Assembly: GCF_001418085.1 (NCBI RefSeq)
Contig: NZ_LIQH01000031.1
Coordinates: 1-64,000, forward strand
Length of the DNA stretch: 64,000 nt
Origin: Lacinutrix algicola
GTDB lineage: Bacteria; Bacteroidota; Bacteroidia; Flavobacteriales; Flavobacteriaceae
Direction of reading: 5' to 3'
In this document: positions 17,050 through 27,028 of the stretch, in pieces
Layout: every line of letters begins with the position of its first letter
How positions within the stretch are numbered: the first letter of the stretch is position 1
Made by a program: the position numbers and the translations under genes
Notes under the pieces: generated by a model
Seen by the model: the letters and a program-made list of their open reading frames with translations, nothing else
Told to the model about the DNA's origin: nothing
The model's database searches: none

Positions 17050-20000
17050 ATGATTAAATTTATAGACAACATAGGCGATTTTTTTGCTACCAATTATTTC
17101 GATGAAGATTTCGTTAAAAAAGTGCATGCCAAATCTGGTTATAGTGCGGAAGATCAAAAAGAGCTTCAAAAAAGAATCAGTCCTTTAAAAGATAAATATT
17201 TTAAGTACAAGCAATCTATTATAGAAGGTCGTTTACGTACCAAAGATAAAATATACGAAACGCATCAATTTCACACAAAGTTGTTAAATGCTTTAGGTTT
17301 TGATGGAAATCATCATGAATATAACGAGCCGTTTCATTTTAGTGAAACAGAAGTATTACCTGTACGTCATAAACTCTATCGTGGAGATAAATTGCACATG
17401 ATGGTGATGGAAATGCAGACTTTAATTAAAGATGGGGAAGATGAGCCTGGTGGTTTATTTGATCAGCGTTATAATATAGAGGATGAAGAGATTACAACTA
17501 AAGAGCAAAAATACCACAGATCATCATGGAGTAGAATCTTCAAGGTAAAAGAAGAATTTAAGATTTCACCAGTTATTATCAACAAAGCCATTTCGCAACT
17601 ATGTTTGTTAGATCAAAAAGAGCGTCCACAGTATATTTTATTATTAGCAGGAAATGTGGTCTTTTTAATAGATGTAGAAAAATGGTTTAGAGGTTCGTAT
17701 CTATATTTCGATTTAGAAGAGTTCTTTTCTGAAGCTACAATAACACGTTCCTACTATTCACTATTCTATTTATTATTATCTAAAGAGATGTTGTCTCCAG
17801 ATAGTGATATGGTGTTAATGGACCAGTTAGAAGAAGACAGCCATAAAAGCGCTTATGAAGTTACCAAAGATTTAAAAGAAGGTATTATTCACGCAGTAGA
17901 AGCATTGGCTAACGAAGCTATTTATTATAGGAAGAAAGTGCTTTCGGAAGAGTTTGATGAAACCGATGATGATTTTGAAGCCCAAGTTAAAGACGATTGT
18001 TTGAGTATTGTGTATCGATTGTTATTTGTGTTTTATGCAGAATCTAGAGCAGATTTAGACATTCTTCCAATTTCCGATAGTGTATATCAAAAAGGATATT
18101 CGTTAGAAATGTTGCGAGATCTAGAACAAGCACAATTAATTACAGACCATAGTTTAAATGGCTATTTCTTTCACGAATCTTTACATCAATTATTTCAATT
18201 GATGAGTGCTGGATATCGTGAAAACGAAAACGGAAGCAACAAAAGTTTTAGAATCCGCCATATCGATTCGCCTTTGTTTGATGATGAAAAACTTAACCAA
18301 TTAAAAGGCGTTAAGTTTAGAAACTATGTTTGGCAAGATGTAATTTGTCAATTATCGCTTTCGCGAAAGCAAAAAGGAAAAGCAAGAGGTCGTATATCTT
18401 ATGCCAATTTGGGTATTAACCAATTGGGATCTGTTTATGAAAGTTTACTGGCCTTTAGAGGTTTTTATGCCGAACAAGATTATATAGAAGTCCATCCAAA
18501 AAACAAACCGAAAGAAGATACCTTATTAGTGCCACGTAAACGACGTAACGATTTTGATGATGCTGAGGTTTTAAAAGAAAAGGACAATAAAGAAGTCATT
18601 ATACCAAAAGGACAATTTGTATACCGTTTAAGTGGTAGAGACCGTCAAAAATCGGCATCGTATTATACTCCAGAAGTATTAACGCAATGTACCGTAAAAT
18701 ATACGCTAAAATCTATTTTAGAAAAAGTAGAAAGTGGAGAAATGAAAGCACTAGAGTTGTTAGAACTCAAATTGCTAGAACCTGCAATGGGTGCAGCAGC
18801 GTTTCATAACGAGCTCATTAACCAATTGGCAGAGGCCTATTTAAGCCACCGCCAAAAAGAACTCAAGCAAAAAATATCTCCAGAAAAATTTAGAGAAGAA
18901 TTACAAAAAGTAAAAGCCTACATCGCTACCAATAACACCTATGGAGTCGATTTAAATCCAACAGCTATTGAGTTGGGTAAACTCTCATTATGGCTAAACG
19001 TGATCCATAAAGATATGGAAACACCGTTTTTTGGCTACCGTTTAGGGGTTGGTAATGCAGTAGTTGGTGCTTGGTTAAAAGTTTATAAAAAGAAATCTAT
19101 TATTGTAGAATTCCCAAAAACAGGAACCACAGCACAACGTAATAAACCTATTAAAAAAGAATGGTGGGACAAAGCACCAAAACACCTGCATTTTAAACCT
19201 AATGATGCTTTACAACGTAAGGACGATGAAATCTATCATTTCTTACTGCCAGATAAAAACATGGTACCTTCTGCTGGTATAAAATTATTGAAAAATGAGT
19301 TTGATACCGAAGCAACACATATAAGAAATTGGAAAAGCGATTTTTGTGCACCTATAAATGGCGATGAGTATAACCGTTTACAAAAACTCTCTAAAGCCAT
19401 AGACTTATTATTAGAAGAACACTATAAGTTTCAAGCAAGTATAAATGCGCAAACAAAAATGAAAGGAGGCTTTTTTGGTGCTTATGAAGATGAAGAACAA
19501 GGCCAATTTGGTTTACGTAGCTACGACGAAAAAGAACAATTAGCAGCACAACGTAACAATACAAACGCACCATATTACAAACTAAAATTAATAATGGACT
19601 ATTGGTGTGCCTTATGGTTTTGGGACATGCGTGATGCTGCAGAACTACCAACACGCCAACAATGGTATGATGACATAGAAAAAATAATAAACATAGATTT
19701 AAGTTTATTAGAAGAAGCTGAGGTAGAGATTGAAGAAGAACTCGCACCAAAGCAAACATTAAAACAAGCAAGTTTGTTTGAAGAACCTGCAAACCAATAC
19801 ACTCTAAAAAGTTACCGTAAAGATAAAACAGCAACCCTGAAAAAATTAGGAGAAGCTTTACAAAGTAACCCAGACTCCTTATTTAAAAACGAGCGTAGTA
19901 AAATTGTAAACCAAATAGCTGATGAATACAAGTTTTTTCATAATCAATTAGAGTTTATAGAAGTGTTTAAAGAGCGTGGAGGTTTTGATGTGATAGCAGG

Positions 20001-21879
20001 GAATCCTCCTTGGTTAAAAATAGCATTTGATGAAAAGGGGTTAATGAGTGAGGTTTATCCTGAAATAGAGATAAGAAAAATTTCAGCATCAAAATCAAAA
20101 GAGATTCAGATCCAGTTTTTACTTTTGCAGAGACAAAAAGAAGCATTTACTGAAGAACAAATTTTAATAGAGTCGTCTACGACTTTTATGAATAGTTCTC
20201 AGAATTACCCGAAATTATTGGGACAACAAACTAATTTATATAAATGTGTCTTAGAAAACAGTTTTTCATTACTTTCGGAATTAGGAAAACTAGGAATATT
20301 GCACCCAGAAAGTGTTTACGATGATAGTAAAGGTCAGAGTTTAAGAGAAGAGATTTATAGTCGATTAAATTACCACTTTCAATTCCAAAATCAATATATG
20401 TTATTTTCTGGTGTTGGACATAGATTTAAGTTTAGCATAAATATTTATGGAAGAAATAAACCAAATCCTGAATTTTACAGTATCAATAATCTCTTTCATC
20501 CAAGAACAATAGATGGAAGTTTTATTCACAATGGCATAGGTGTTTGTGGAGGTATTAAGGTTAAAAACTCTGAGGGTAAATTTGTGTGGAATGATACTCC
20601 CCATTTAAATAGAATATTAAAATATTCTAATGATGAACTTCTTGTTCTTTCAGAAGTATTTGAGAGTAACAAAAACTTTCAATCAACAAAGTTAACTTCT
20701 ATACATAGTCGAGAGCTTTTAAGTGTTATCAAAAAATTTAATAATGTACCAACAGTAATTGGGGATTATGCAGTTGAGATTTCTACAGGGTTAGATGAGA
20801 ACCAGTCTCAGCAAAAAAATATATTGCAACGAGAAACCAGATTCCCTAATCTTTCAGAACATGAGCTTGTCTACAGTGGGCCAATATTTTTTACAGGAAA
20901 TCCAATATATAAAACACCTAGGGAGGTCTGTAAAGAAAAATCCAATTACGATGTAGTTGATTTAACTTTAATTAACGCCGAATATTTACCAAGAACTAAT
21001 TATATACCGAGTGTCAATTTTATTAAATATTATAATTCAGAAGGAAGAATTGAATGGTTAGATTCGTATAAAGTTTTAACAAGTGGAAGAATAAATCAAA
21101 TGGGAGAAAGAACTTTGCAATCTGCAATATCTATGCCTCATACTACTCACATTGATTCTATTACTTCCTTTAATTTTGAAACTGAAGAATTAAACCTTCT
21201 TTTATCAGGTGTGTTTTCATCATTACCATATGATTTTTTTATTAAAACGACTGGAAACCCAAGAATTCACAAGGCTACAGCAGTTACTTTTCCATTTGAG
21301 ATCCCATATGAATTCAAAGAGCAATTGCTCCTTAGGACACTACTACTAAATGTCGTAAATACATATTATTCAAATCTTTGGGAAAGTAACTGGAATAGTA
21401 GCTTTAAACTAATTGAATGGAGTGTAAACGATGTTCGCTTAAAACCATTTGGTTCTTTAACTCAAAAATGGATGTGGGATATACCTTTTCGGAATCTCTT
21501 CGAGCGCAGACAAGCCTTGGTTGAAATTGACGTTATTACGTCTATGGCTTTAAATTTAACTCTAGAAGAGTTAATATTTATGTACAATGTACAGTTCCCA
21601 GTATTACAACAAAACGAAGACGATACTTGGTATGATACTACTGGTAATATTGTGTTTACCTGCTCTAAAGGTTTAACAGGCGTTGGTGTAGATAGACCTG
21701 TTTGGAATACTATTAAAGACCTAAAAGCAGGAGATTCCTACGAGCATACCATAGAAAAAAGTGAGTTATACAAAGGTAAAGTAATTACTTACCACGCACC
21801 TTTTGATAAATGTGATCGTGTAGAAGATTATAAAGTGGCTTGGGCGTATTTTGAGGAGGTATTTAATAAAAAACAATAG
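17050..21879 (+). CDS. Large N6-adenine DNA methylase, Eco57I / DrmMI-like
   Basis: 1609 residues. An N-terminal domain of about 500 residues precedes SASYYTPEVLTQCTVKY (the Tyr-Thr-Pro entry motif). The SAM-binding motif I region is LEPAMGAAAF (576-585), then TYGVDLNPTAIELGKLSLWL. The catalytic motif IV is NPPW (985-988). The NPPW tetrad and overall layout fit gamma-class N6-adenine methylases of the Eco57I/type IIL group and DrmMI. Two features are odd. Motif I has EPAMGAAAF in place of the usual DPACGSGxF, and about 400 residues lie between motifs I and IV. The C-terminal 600 residues probably recognise the DNA target. No nuclease motif was seen. It probably marks host DNA in the system; the recognition sequence cannot be read from the gene. 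Confidence 0.88.
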   Translation: MIKFIDNIGDFFATNYFDEDFVKKVHAKSGYSAEDQKELQKRISPLKDKYFKYKQSIIEGRLRTKDKIYETHQFHTKLLNALGFDGNHHEYNEPFHFSETEVLPVRHKLYRGDKLHMMVMEMQTLIKDGEDEPGGLFDQRYNIEDEEITTKEQKYHRSSWSRIFKVKEEFKISPVIINKAISQLCLLDQKERPQYILLLAGNVVFLIDVEKWFRGSYLYFDLEEFFSEATITRSYYSLFYLLLSKEMLSPDSDMVLMDQLEEDSHKSAYEVTKDLKEGIIHAVEALANEAIYYRKKVLSEEFDETDDDFEAQVKDDCLSIVYRLLFVFYAESRADLDILPISDSVYQKGYSLEMLRDLEQAQLITDHSLNGYFFHESLHQLFQLMSAGYRENENGSNKSFRIRHIDSPLFDDEKLNQLKGVKFRNYVWQDVICQLSLSRKQKGKARGRISYANLGINQLGSVYESLLAFRGFYAEQDYIEVHPKNKPKEDTLLVPRKRRNDFDDAEVLKEKDNKEVIIPKGQFVYRLSGRDRQKSASYYTPEVLTQCTVKYTLKSILEKVESGEMKALELLELKLLEPAMGAAAFHNELINQLAEAYLSHRQKELKQKISPEKFREELQKVKAYIATNNTYGVDLNPTAIELGKLSLWLNVIHKDMETPFFGYRLGVGNAVVGAWLKVYKKKSIIVEFPKTGTTAQRNKPIKKEWWDKAPKHLHFKPNDALQRKDDEIYHFLLPDKNMVPSAGIKLLKNEFDTEATHIRNWKSDFCAPINGDEYNRLQKLSKAIDLLLEEHYKFQASINAQTKMKGGFFGAYEDEEQGQFGLRSYDEKEQLAAQRNNTNAPYYKLKLIMDYWCALWFWDMRDAAELPTRQQWYDDIEKIINIDLSLLEEAEVEIEEELAPKQTLKQASLFEEPANQYTLKSYRKDKTATLKKLGEALQSNPDSLFKNERSKIVNQIADEYKFFHNQLEFIEVFKERGGFDVIAGNPPWLKIAFDEKGLMSEVYPEIEIRKISASKSKEIQIQFLLLQRQKEAFTEEQILIESSTTFMNSSQNYPKLLGQQTNLYKCVLENSFSLLSELGKLGILHPESVYDDSKGQSLREEIYSRLNYHFQFQNQYMLFSGVGHRFKFSINIYGRNKPNPEFYSINNLFHPRTIDGSFIHNGIGVCGGIKVKNSEGKFVWNDTPHLNRILKYSNDELLVLSEVFESNKNFQSTKLTSIHSRELLSVIKKFNNVPTVIGDYAVEISTGLDENQSQQKNILQRETRFPNLSEHELVYSGPIFFTGNPIYKTPREVCKEKSNYDVVDLTLINAEYLPRTNYIPSVNFIKYYNSEGRIEWLDSYKVLTSGRINQMGERTLQSAISMPHTTHIDSITSFNFETEELNLLLSGVFSSLPYDFFIKTTGNPRIHKATAVTFPFEIPYEFKEQLLLRTLLLNVVNTYYSNLWESNWNSSFKLIEWSVNDVRLKPFGSLTQKWMWDIPFRNLFERRQALVEIDVITSMALNLTLEELIFMYNVQFPVLQQNEDDTWYDTTGNIVFTCSKGLTGVGVDRPVWNTIKDLKAGDSYEHTIEKSELYKGKVITYHAPFDKCDRVEDYKVAWAYFEEVFNKKQ

Positions 21880-21881
21880 AG

Positions 21882-22244
21882 ATGGAAGATAAAATATTTG
21901 AGGTTACATACGATGCAGAGTATCAAAAAGCAGAACACTTAAAAAACTTGGTAAAGTTGTTTTCTGAGTTTGAAACTCAATTTCGCTATACAAATAAGAT
22001 AAAAGTTTCAATAAGAGAGTCAATTGTTTCTAACCCTAATTCCATTCCGGAAGATAGTGTGGAAATACTTGAAGAAGGATTAGAAATACGATGTGTTTTT
22101 CATGGTATTATAAATCGAGACGAAAAATTCCAACTTAGTGAACCACCAAACCTTTATCCACATATAAAAAGAAAGTTAGAAAAACTTTTAGAAGAAGATT
22201 TAGAAAAGTTTCAGGCTTTAAATAACAATGAAGAGGAAGAATAA
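21882..22244 (+). CDS. Hypothetical 120-residue acidic protein
   Basis: It starts two bases after the methylase stop and is surely part of the operon. The sequence has an alpha/beta pattern (LKNLVKLFSEFETQFRYTN, then VEILEEGLEIRCVFHGII) and a very acidic helical tail (KLEKLLEEDLEKFQALNNN followed by EEEE). No family is recognised. The tail could bind a basic partner or mimic DNA charge, but that is speculation. Confidence 0.8.
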   Translation: MEDKIFEVTYDAEYQKAEHLKNLVKLFSEFETQFRYTNKIKVSIRESIVSNPNSIPEDSVEILEEGLEIRCVFHGIINRDEKFQLSEPPNLYPHIKRKLEKLLEEDLEKFQALNNNEEEE

Positions 22245-22309
22245 CTAAAAGGATTATTCATTATAAGATTATACTATTAAAAAGTAATGATAACAGCTGA
22301 AAACATTAA

Positions 22310-22496
22310 AACATAGCAGCATTGGATAATAATTTTGCTTATTTAAAAGATAAAGGATTTTTATAGAGTTGGTACTAAAGGAGGTAATTGGGTAATACAT
22401 TTTATAATACCTAGAGTGGGTGAATTAAATGTTACTAAAGTTAATGTTTTAAGTGCTTATAGATATAATAAGTGGGTAAATAAGGTGGGTGAATAA
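22310..22496 (+). pseudogene. Probable gene remnant with one frameshift
   Basis: Two adjoining open stretches in different frames read AALDNNFAYLKDKGF (22316-22360) and then YRVGTKGGNWVIHF, IIPRVGELNVTKVNV, LSAYRYNKWVNKVGE up to a TAA at 22494. They join smoothly if one base is gained or lost in the T-run near 22358-22363. No start codon or family is recognised. It breaks an otherwise tight operon with a 284-bp gap and may be what remains of a lost component or an inserted gene. Confidence 0.35.
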
Positions 22497-22528
22497 TAAA
22501 CTATCATTTTTAAGACAAAAAGTAATTA

Positions 22529-25500
22529 ATGGAGATCTTCGTAAAAAAACAAATAGAGAAAAAAATAGGCTACTTAAAAGACTTCGATTATTTGCTAAAA
22601 GAATATAACGAAGAAAACGAAATCACTAAAGGTTATAATGGTCGCCAAATTTTAGAGTTGCTTCAAAATTGTGATGACGAAGGCAGTACAGAAGTTTTAA
22701 TTAAATTAGATAAAGAAACAAATACCATAACAGTTAGTAATAACGGTACTCCATTTTCAGAAAAAGGCTATAAATCGTTGTTTATGCCTTTTAGGTCTTC
22801 TAAAATTTCAAAAAAAGATTTCATAGGTAATAAAGGATTGGGTTTTCGCTCTATTATTAATTGGAGCACTCAAATAGAGATTCAAAGTAATAACTTATCA
22901 TTAATTTATAATCAAGAAAGCAGAAAAGATTTTTTCTATACACACTTTAATGAGGATAAGCGTAATGCTATATTAAGAGAAGAAGGTTTAATTGAAACTG
23001 CTATTCCAGTTCCTTTTTTAGGCATCCCTAAAGTAGAATCTATAGAAACCGGCAACTATGTAACGAGTATTGTTATTACCTATTTGCCATCATTTTTAAA
23101 TAGCATTATAAAGCAAGTAAAAAGCATTACTCCAGAAACCTTATTTTTCTTAAAAAGTTTACAGCTCATTAATTTTGAAGGATTTGATGAGTGTGTAAAG
23201 TCCATAGAAACCCATAAAGAGCCTATTAATAGCAATAGTGATGATTTTGCACCTACAGAGAAAATAACCTACAATGGAAACACTTGGCACATTTTTAAAG
23301 AAGAAGAGTCTCTAGGCGAAGTCTTGAAAAGTGATAAGATAGAAGAAGAATTCTATCAAATTAAAATAGCTATAGAAGAAAACATGGCTAAACCAACAGG
23401 TAAATTATATTCCTTTTTTCCAACTAATATCTATCTAGGGCAACCTTATATTTTACATGCTACGTTTGATTTAGATTCCACTAGAAACCAACTCGTGCAA
23501 TCTGATAAAAACAGAATTATCCTTAAAAAAACAGTACAGTTTACTATTAAAGTAGCTAAATATTTCACCCAAGAAAAGGTAAGTTATAAGCCTTTACAAA
23601 TCTTGCATCATAGTTACAAAGCAGATACTTTAAATAATTTGGGCTATTACAATTTAATAGACGCAGCTTTTAAAAAAGAGGAAATTTTCCCTTGTGTAAA
23701 TAACACCTATAGTAAGCTAAACCAAGTGGTGTATTATGGAGATAGTTTTGCTAAGATGTTGCAAAAAATAAAAGCTACAGAAATTTTAGGGTTTCACTTA
23801 CAACCTACAGAAAACATTAATCTTACTAGTTATTCATTTTTTGCTGAAATCTATAGCAGTTTTGAAAATATCAAAGATGTAGTAACGGTACTTAATAACA
23901 TAACAGCTTTACCATTAACTATAGAACAACGCGCTTTATTTGTTCATGAAATCGTAAAGAAGAGTTTTGAACTTAAAAAAAACCATAAAAACAAATTAAA
24001 TCTGTTAATCGATAGGGAAGAAAACCCAATTTTGGGAGATGAATATGTCTACACACCAGAAACTAAAGATAGTACACTTAAAACACCAGGCTTTACCAAA
24101 ATAAAGTTTATAAACCGTAAATTATATTTTAGTTTAAGTGAGTTACTTGGTTATAATACTGAAAGAGATAAAAACAGAGGTCGTTTTGTAACCGATAAAT
24201 TACAAGGTTTATGCAACATTCATAGTTTTGAACCAGCTACACTTGCAAGAAAAATTATTAGTGAAACCAAAATTGAAATAAAGAAACCTGATGTAAACAA
24301 AGTTGAAGTAATTCAGGAAATGAATAGCTGCTTATTTCACAACTTTGAGTTTATTAACCAAGAAGCGATAAAAACACCATTACCTATTGATATACCAACC
24401 ATAGCTTTAAATGGTGACGTTGTGGTAAGTTCAAATACCATACTTTCCAGCACCTATCCAAATGGGCATGCAAACCAAATAATATTTGAGGGCATCTATA
24501 CAGAGAAAGACTATATAGCAAATACAAAAGAGTTAGGGATTAATTTAGATTCTATTGACGAACTATACAAGGTTCAAGACTATCTTTTATGGCTAAAAGT
24601 AAATGAACATGCTAAATATGAATACAAAGAATTTAATAATTACGGCGCAGATAATTATTTTAGATCCATTCATAAAGATTCATATACGCGTTATACTCTA
24701 AATATTATAAACATTGAAGGCTTCAATGATATCTTAAATAATATCTCATTAGAAAATTTTATTCTTTGGATATATTTTGACAGCAAATTAAAAGGTCAGC
24801 TATATAACGATTCTAATAAAGATAAAGTCGAATATTTATACAGAACTAAATATTTCTACAGAGAAAAAACGTCTTTTATTAAATATTTAATAGGAAAACA
24901 TTATAAAATTAAGTTCAGTAATTTATTAATTGATGAAAAATATAATTGGGTTAATGATTTTGAAATTAATTATAGGCATCCGCTTTTTTCAGAAAACAAT
25001 CTATCAAAAAGTGTTATTCAAGAAATTTTAGTAGCATTAGGTGCTAAAGATAATTTTAATGATTTACCAATAGTAAAAGTAGCAGACATTATAAATAAAC
25101 TAGGTGTAAAATATCCTGATGGCTCAAAATCTGTAACTTTTTACAAAAAAGCATTAAGTCATTACAAAGAAAATAAAACAATCATACATTCGCCAGTGCA
25201 ATTATTTGCAGATGATGGAGAAAAATTAAATAGCTACAATCAAGAACAAGTATATTTTAGCGAAAAAATTAAACTACCCAAAAAACTAAAAAAAGACTTT
25301 CCTATTTTTAATTTTCCAGCACGTTCTGGAGGCGTTGAGGCTATAAAGTTTTTTGGTATCAACGACTTAAACGACATAAAAATTGAATTAGAGTCTTATC
25401 AAATTTTAGAAAAGCTTACAAGTCAGTTTAATGAGCATCTCACAAAATTAAAACCATACATCCTTGCACAAAGAATCCATGATTACGATGATTTAAAATC

Positions 25501-27016
25501 GCAACAAATACAAGCATCTATTTGTAATAAGATTAAATTGGTCTTATGTCCAAAATTGGATTATAAGGTGAATGAAAAAGAGTATCAAACATCCACTTAC
25601 GAGTATATTCATGTTGAGGAACACACCTATTACATGAAGGTAAACTCATTTGATGAATTAAACAACCTAATAAATAATTCTGATTTTACAGATAACATAG
25701 CTGAAATTCTAGCTTTATCATTTGATGTTAAAAGTGACAAGACTGAATTTAGAAATATTATTAGAAGTAATATAGAAGTTGTTAAGAGTGATATTATTAG
25801 AGATTTTAGTGAAGACACTTTAAAAGAGGCCAATGAATTATTAGGATTAGCAGATTATAAACAAGCTTTTTGGAAAGCAATATTTACATTAAAAACTATT
25901 GAGTATGACGAAGGACTGGACGATATAGCCTTAAATGTATTAGTATTAGAAAAATTAAAAGTTAGCTTTGATGTAGCTAAATTAGATTATGAAGATATAT
26001 CGGGTACTAATCAAATTAAAAAATTAAAAAATCTATTTAATGAATTAAGCATTAATCTAAAGGATTTTTCTAATACATATCCATATAAAACATCATACCA
26101 AAGACACCACTTTAAGTCTGTTAGAGATGTGATTTTAAGCAATAAATCAAGGGTTAAATCTGCAATTTGGAATAAATTAAATACATCTAGTTTAGAGGAT
26201 AAGAAAAGTTTTTTAACGAAAATAAACCAACTTGAAGAGTACGAATATTTTACGAAAGAAATATCAGAAGAAAATAAACATGAATTTAAAATTGATGTAA
26301 ATGACATTTTTAATAATTACATTAAAAGTATATATGGAGATTTAAAACTCGAAGACACAATAGACTTTTATGAGATGTTAGTATCAAATAGGTTAAGTTT
26401 TACTGATTCAGAATTGGAATTAATAAATCAAGATATTGAGTTGAAAAGTGTATTACATTTTAAAAATGTATTAGTTGATTTAAAATCTATTCTAGAATTA
26501 CAATTAAAGGCTATTGAAAATAATGAAACGAATAATAACGACCACAAAAATCAATTGCCAACAAATGAGTTAGAAGTCGTTTCGAGTGAAAAATTAAAAC
26601 TAAAGACCAATCAGTTCAAAAGAGCAGGAAATAGAAAACCATTTTTACCTGGAAAGGAAAATAAAGGAAAATTAAAACAAATTGGTAATGCATCTGAAGA
26701 TTGTGTAATGAAGTATTTAAAAGATAATAACTATTCTAACATCTATAAAGTTTCAGATGATAATGAAGGGCTTCACTATGATATTAGGTTTACCGATGAA
26801 AAAGGAAATATTAAATTTATAGAAGTGAAAACATTTAATACAGGAATGTTTTACTTATCCAAAGATGAATTCAACTTTGGTAAAGAAAATCAAGGAGATT
26901 ATGAAATTTGGTTAGTTAAAAATGGAAAAACCATAATTCCCATTAAAGACTTTTATACGAATACTAAATACCAGCCCATTGCCAACGAATACATTGTCTA
27001 TTTAGATATAGAATAA
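22529..27016 (+). CDS. Sacsin-type GHKL ATPase with C-terminal DUF3883 (nuclease-like) domain
   Basis: 1495 residues. The N-terminal 150 residues are an Hsp90/sacsin-type Bergerat-fold ATPase: N-box E43-LLQN47 with D50, G1 box NNGTPF (71-76), and G2 box GNKGLGF (100-106). The central 1200 residues are helical and unrecognised. The end (about 1360-1495) is a DUF3883/NOV-like domain with D1418 (LHYDIRF) and E1432-V-K1434 (FIEVKT), the D...ExK signature of PD-(D/E)xK nucleases. ATPase-DUF3883 proteins are frequent in phage-defence islands and act with helicases. The 12-bp distance to the DUF1998 helicase gene supports co-expression. Nuclease activity is inferred from the motif only. Confidence 0.85.
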   Translation: MEIFVKKQIEKKIGYLKDFDYLLKEYNEENEITKGYNGRQILELLQNCDDEGSTEVLIKLDKETNTITVSNNGTPFSEKGYKSLFMPFRSSKISKKDFIGNKGLGFRSIINWSTQIEIQSNNLSLIYNQESRKDFFYTHFNEDKRNAILREEGLIETAIPVPFLGIPKVESIETGNYVTSIVITYLPSFLNSIIKQVKSITPETLFFLKSLQLINFEGFDECVKSIETHKEPINSNSDDFAPTEKITYNGNTWHIFKEEESLGEVLKSDKIEEEFYQIKIAIEENMAKPTGKLYSFFPTNIYLGQPYILHATFDLDSTRNQLVQSDKNRIILKKTVQFTIKVAKYFTQEKVSYKPLQILHHSYKADTLNNLGYYNLIDAAFKKEEIFPCVNNTYSKLNQVVYYGDSFAKMLQKIKATEILGFHLQPTENINLTSYSFFAEIYSSFENIKDVVTVLNNITALPLTIEQRALFVHEIVKKSFELKKNHKNKLNLLIDREENPILGDEYVYTPETKDSTLKTPGFTKIKFINRKLYFSLSELLGYNTERDKNRGRFVTDKLQGLCNIHSFEPATLARKIISETKIEIKKPDVNKVEVIQEMNSCLFHNFEFINQEAIKTPLPIDIPTIALNGDVVVSSNTILSSTYPNGHANQIIFEGIYTEKDYIANTKELGINLDSIDELYKVQDYLLWLKVNEHAKYEYKEFNNYGADNYFRSIHKDSYTRYTLNIINIEGFNDILNNISLENFILWIYFDSKLKGQLYNDSNKDKVEYLYRTKYFYREKTSFIKYLIGKHYKIKFSNLLIDEKYNWVNDFEINYRHPLFSENNLSKSVIQEILVALGAKDNFNDLPIVKVADIINKLGVKYPDGSKSVTFYKKALSHYKENKTIIHSPVQLFADDGEKLNSYNQEQVYFSEKIKLPKKLKKDFPIFNFPARSGGVEAIKFFGINDLNDIKIELESYQILEKLTSQFNEHLTKLKPYILAQRIHDYDDLKSQQIQASICNKIKLVLCPKLDYKVNEKEYQTSTYEYIHVEEHTYYMKVNSFDELNNLINNSDFTDNIAEILALSFDVKSDKTEFRNIIRSNIEVVKSDIIRDFSEDTLKEANELLGLADYKQAFWKAIFTLKTIEYDEGLDDIALNVLVLEKLKVSFDVAKLDYEDISGTNQIKKLKNLFNELSINLKDFSNTYPYKTSYQRHHFKSVRDVILSNKSRVKSAIWNKLNTSSLEDKKSFLTKINQLEEYEYFTKEISEENKHEFKIDVNDIFNNYIKSIYGDLKLEDTIDFYEMLVSNRLSFTDSELELINQDIELKSVLHFKNVLVDLKSILELQLKAIENNETNNNDHKNQLPTNELEVVSSEKLKLKTNQFKRAGNRKPFLPGKENKGKLKQIGNASEDCVMKYLKDNNYSNIYKVSDDNEGLHYDIRFTDEKGNIKFIEVKTFNTGMFYLSKDEFNFGKENQGDYEIWLVKNGKTIIPIKDFYTNTKYQPIANEYIVYLDIE

Positions 27017-27028
27017 TAAAAAAAGAAT

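Noticed and set aside
19391-19834. 147-codon antisense frame
   Set aside because: It lies wholly inside the methylase gene and is a low-complexity Leu/Val-rich mirror of it.
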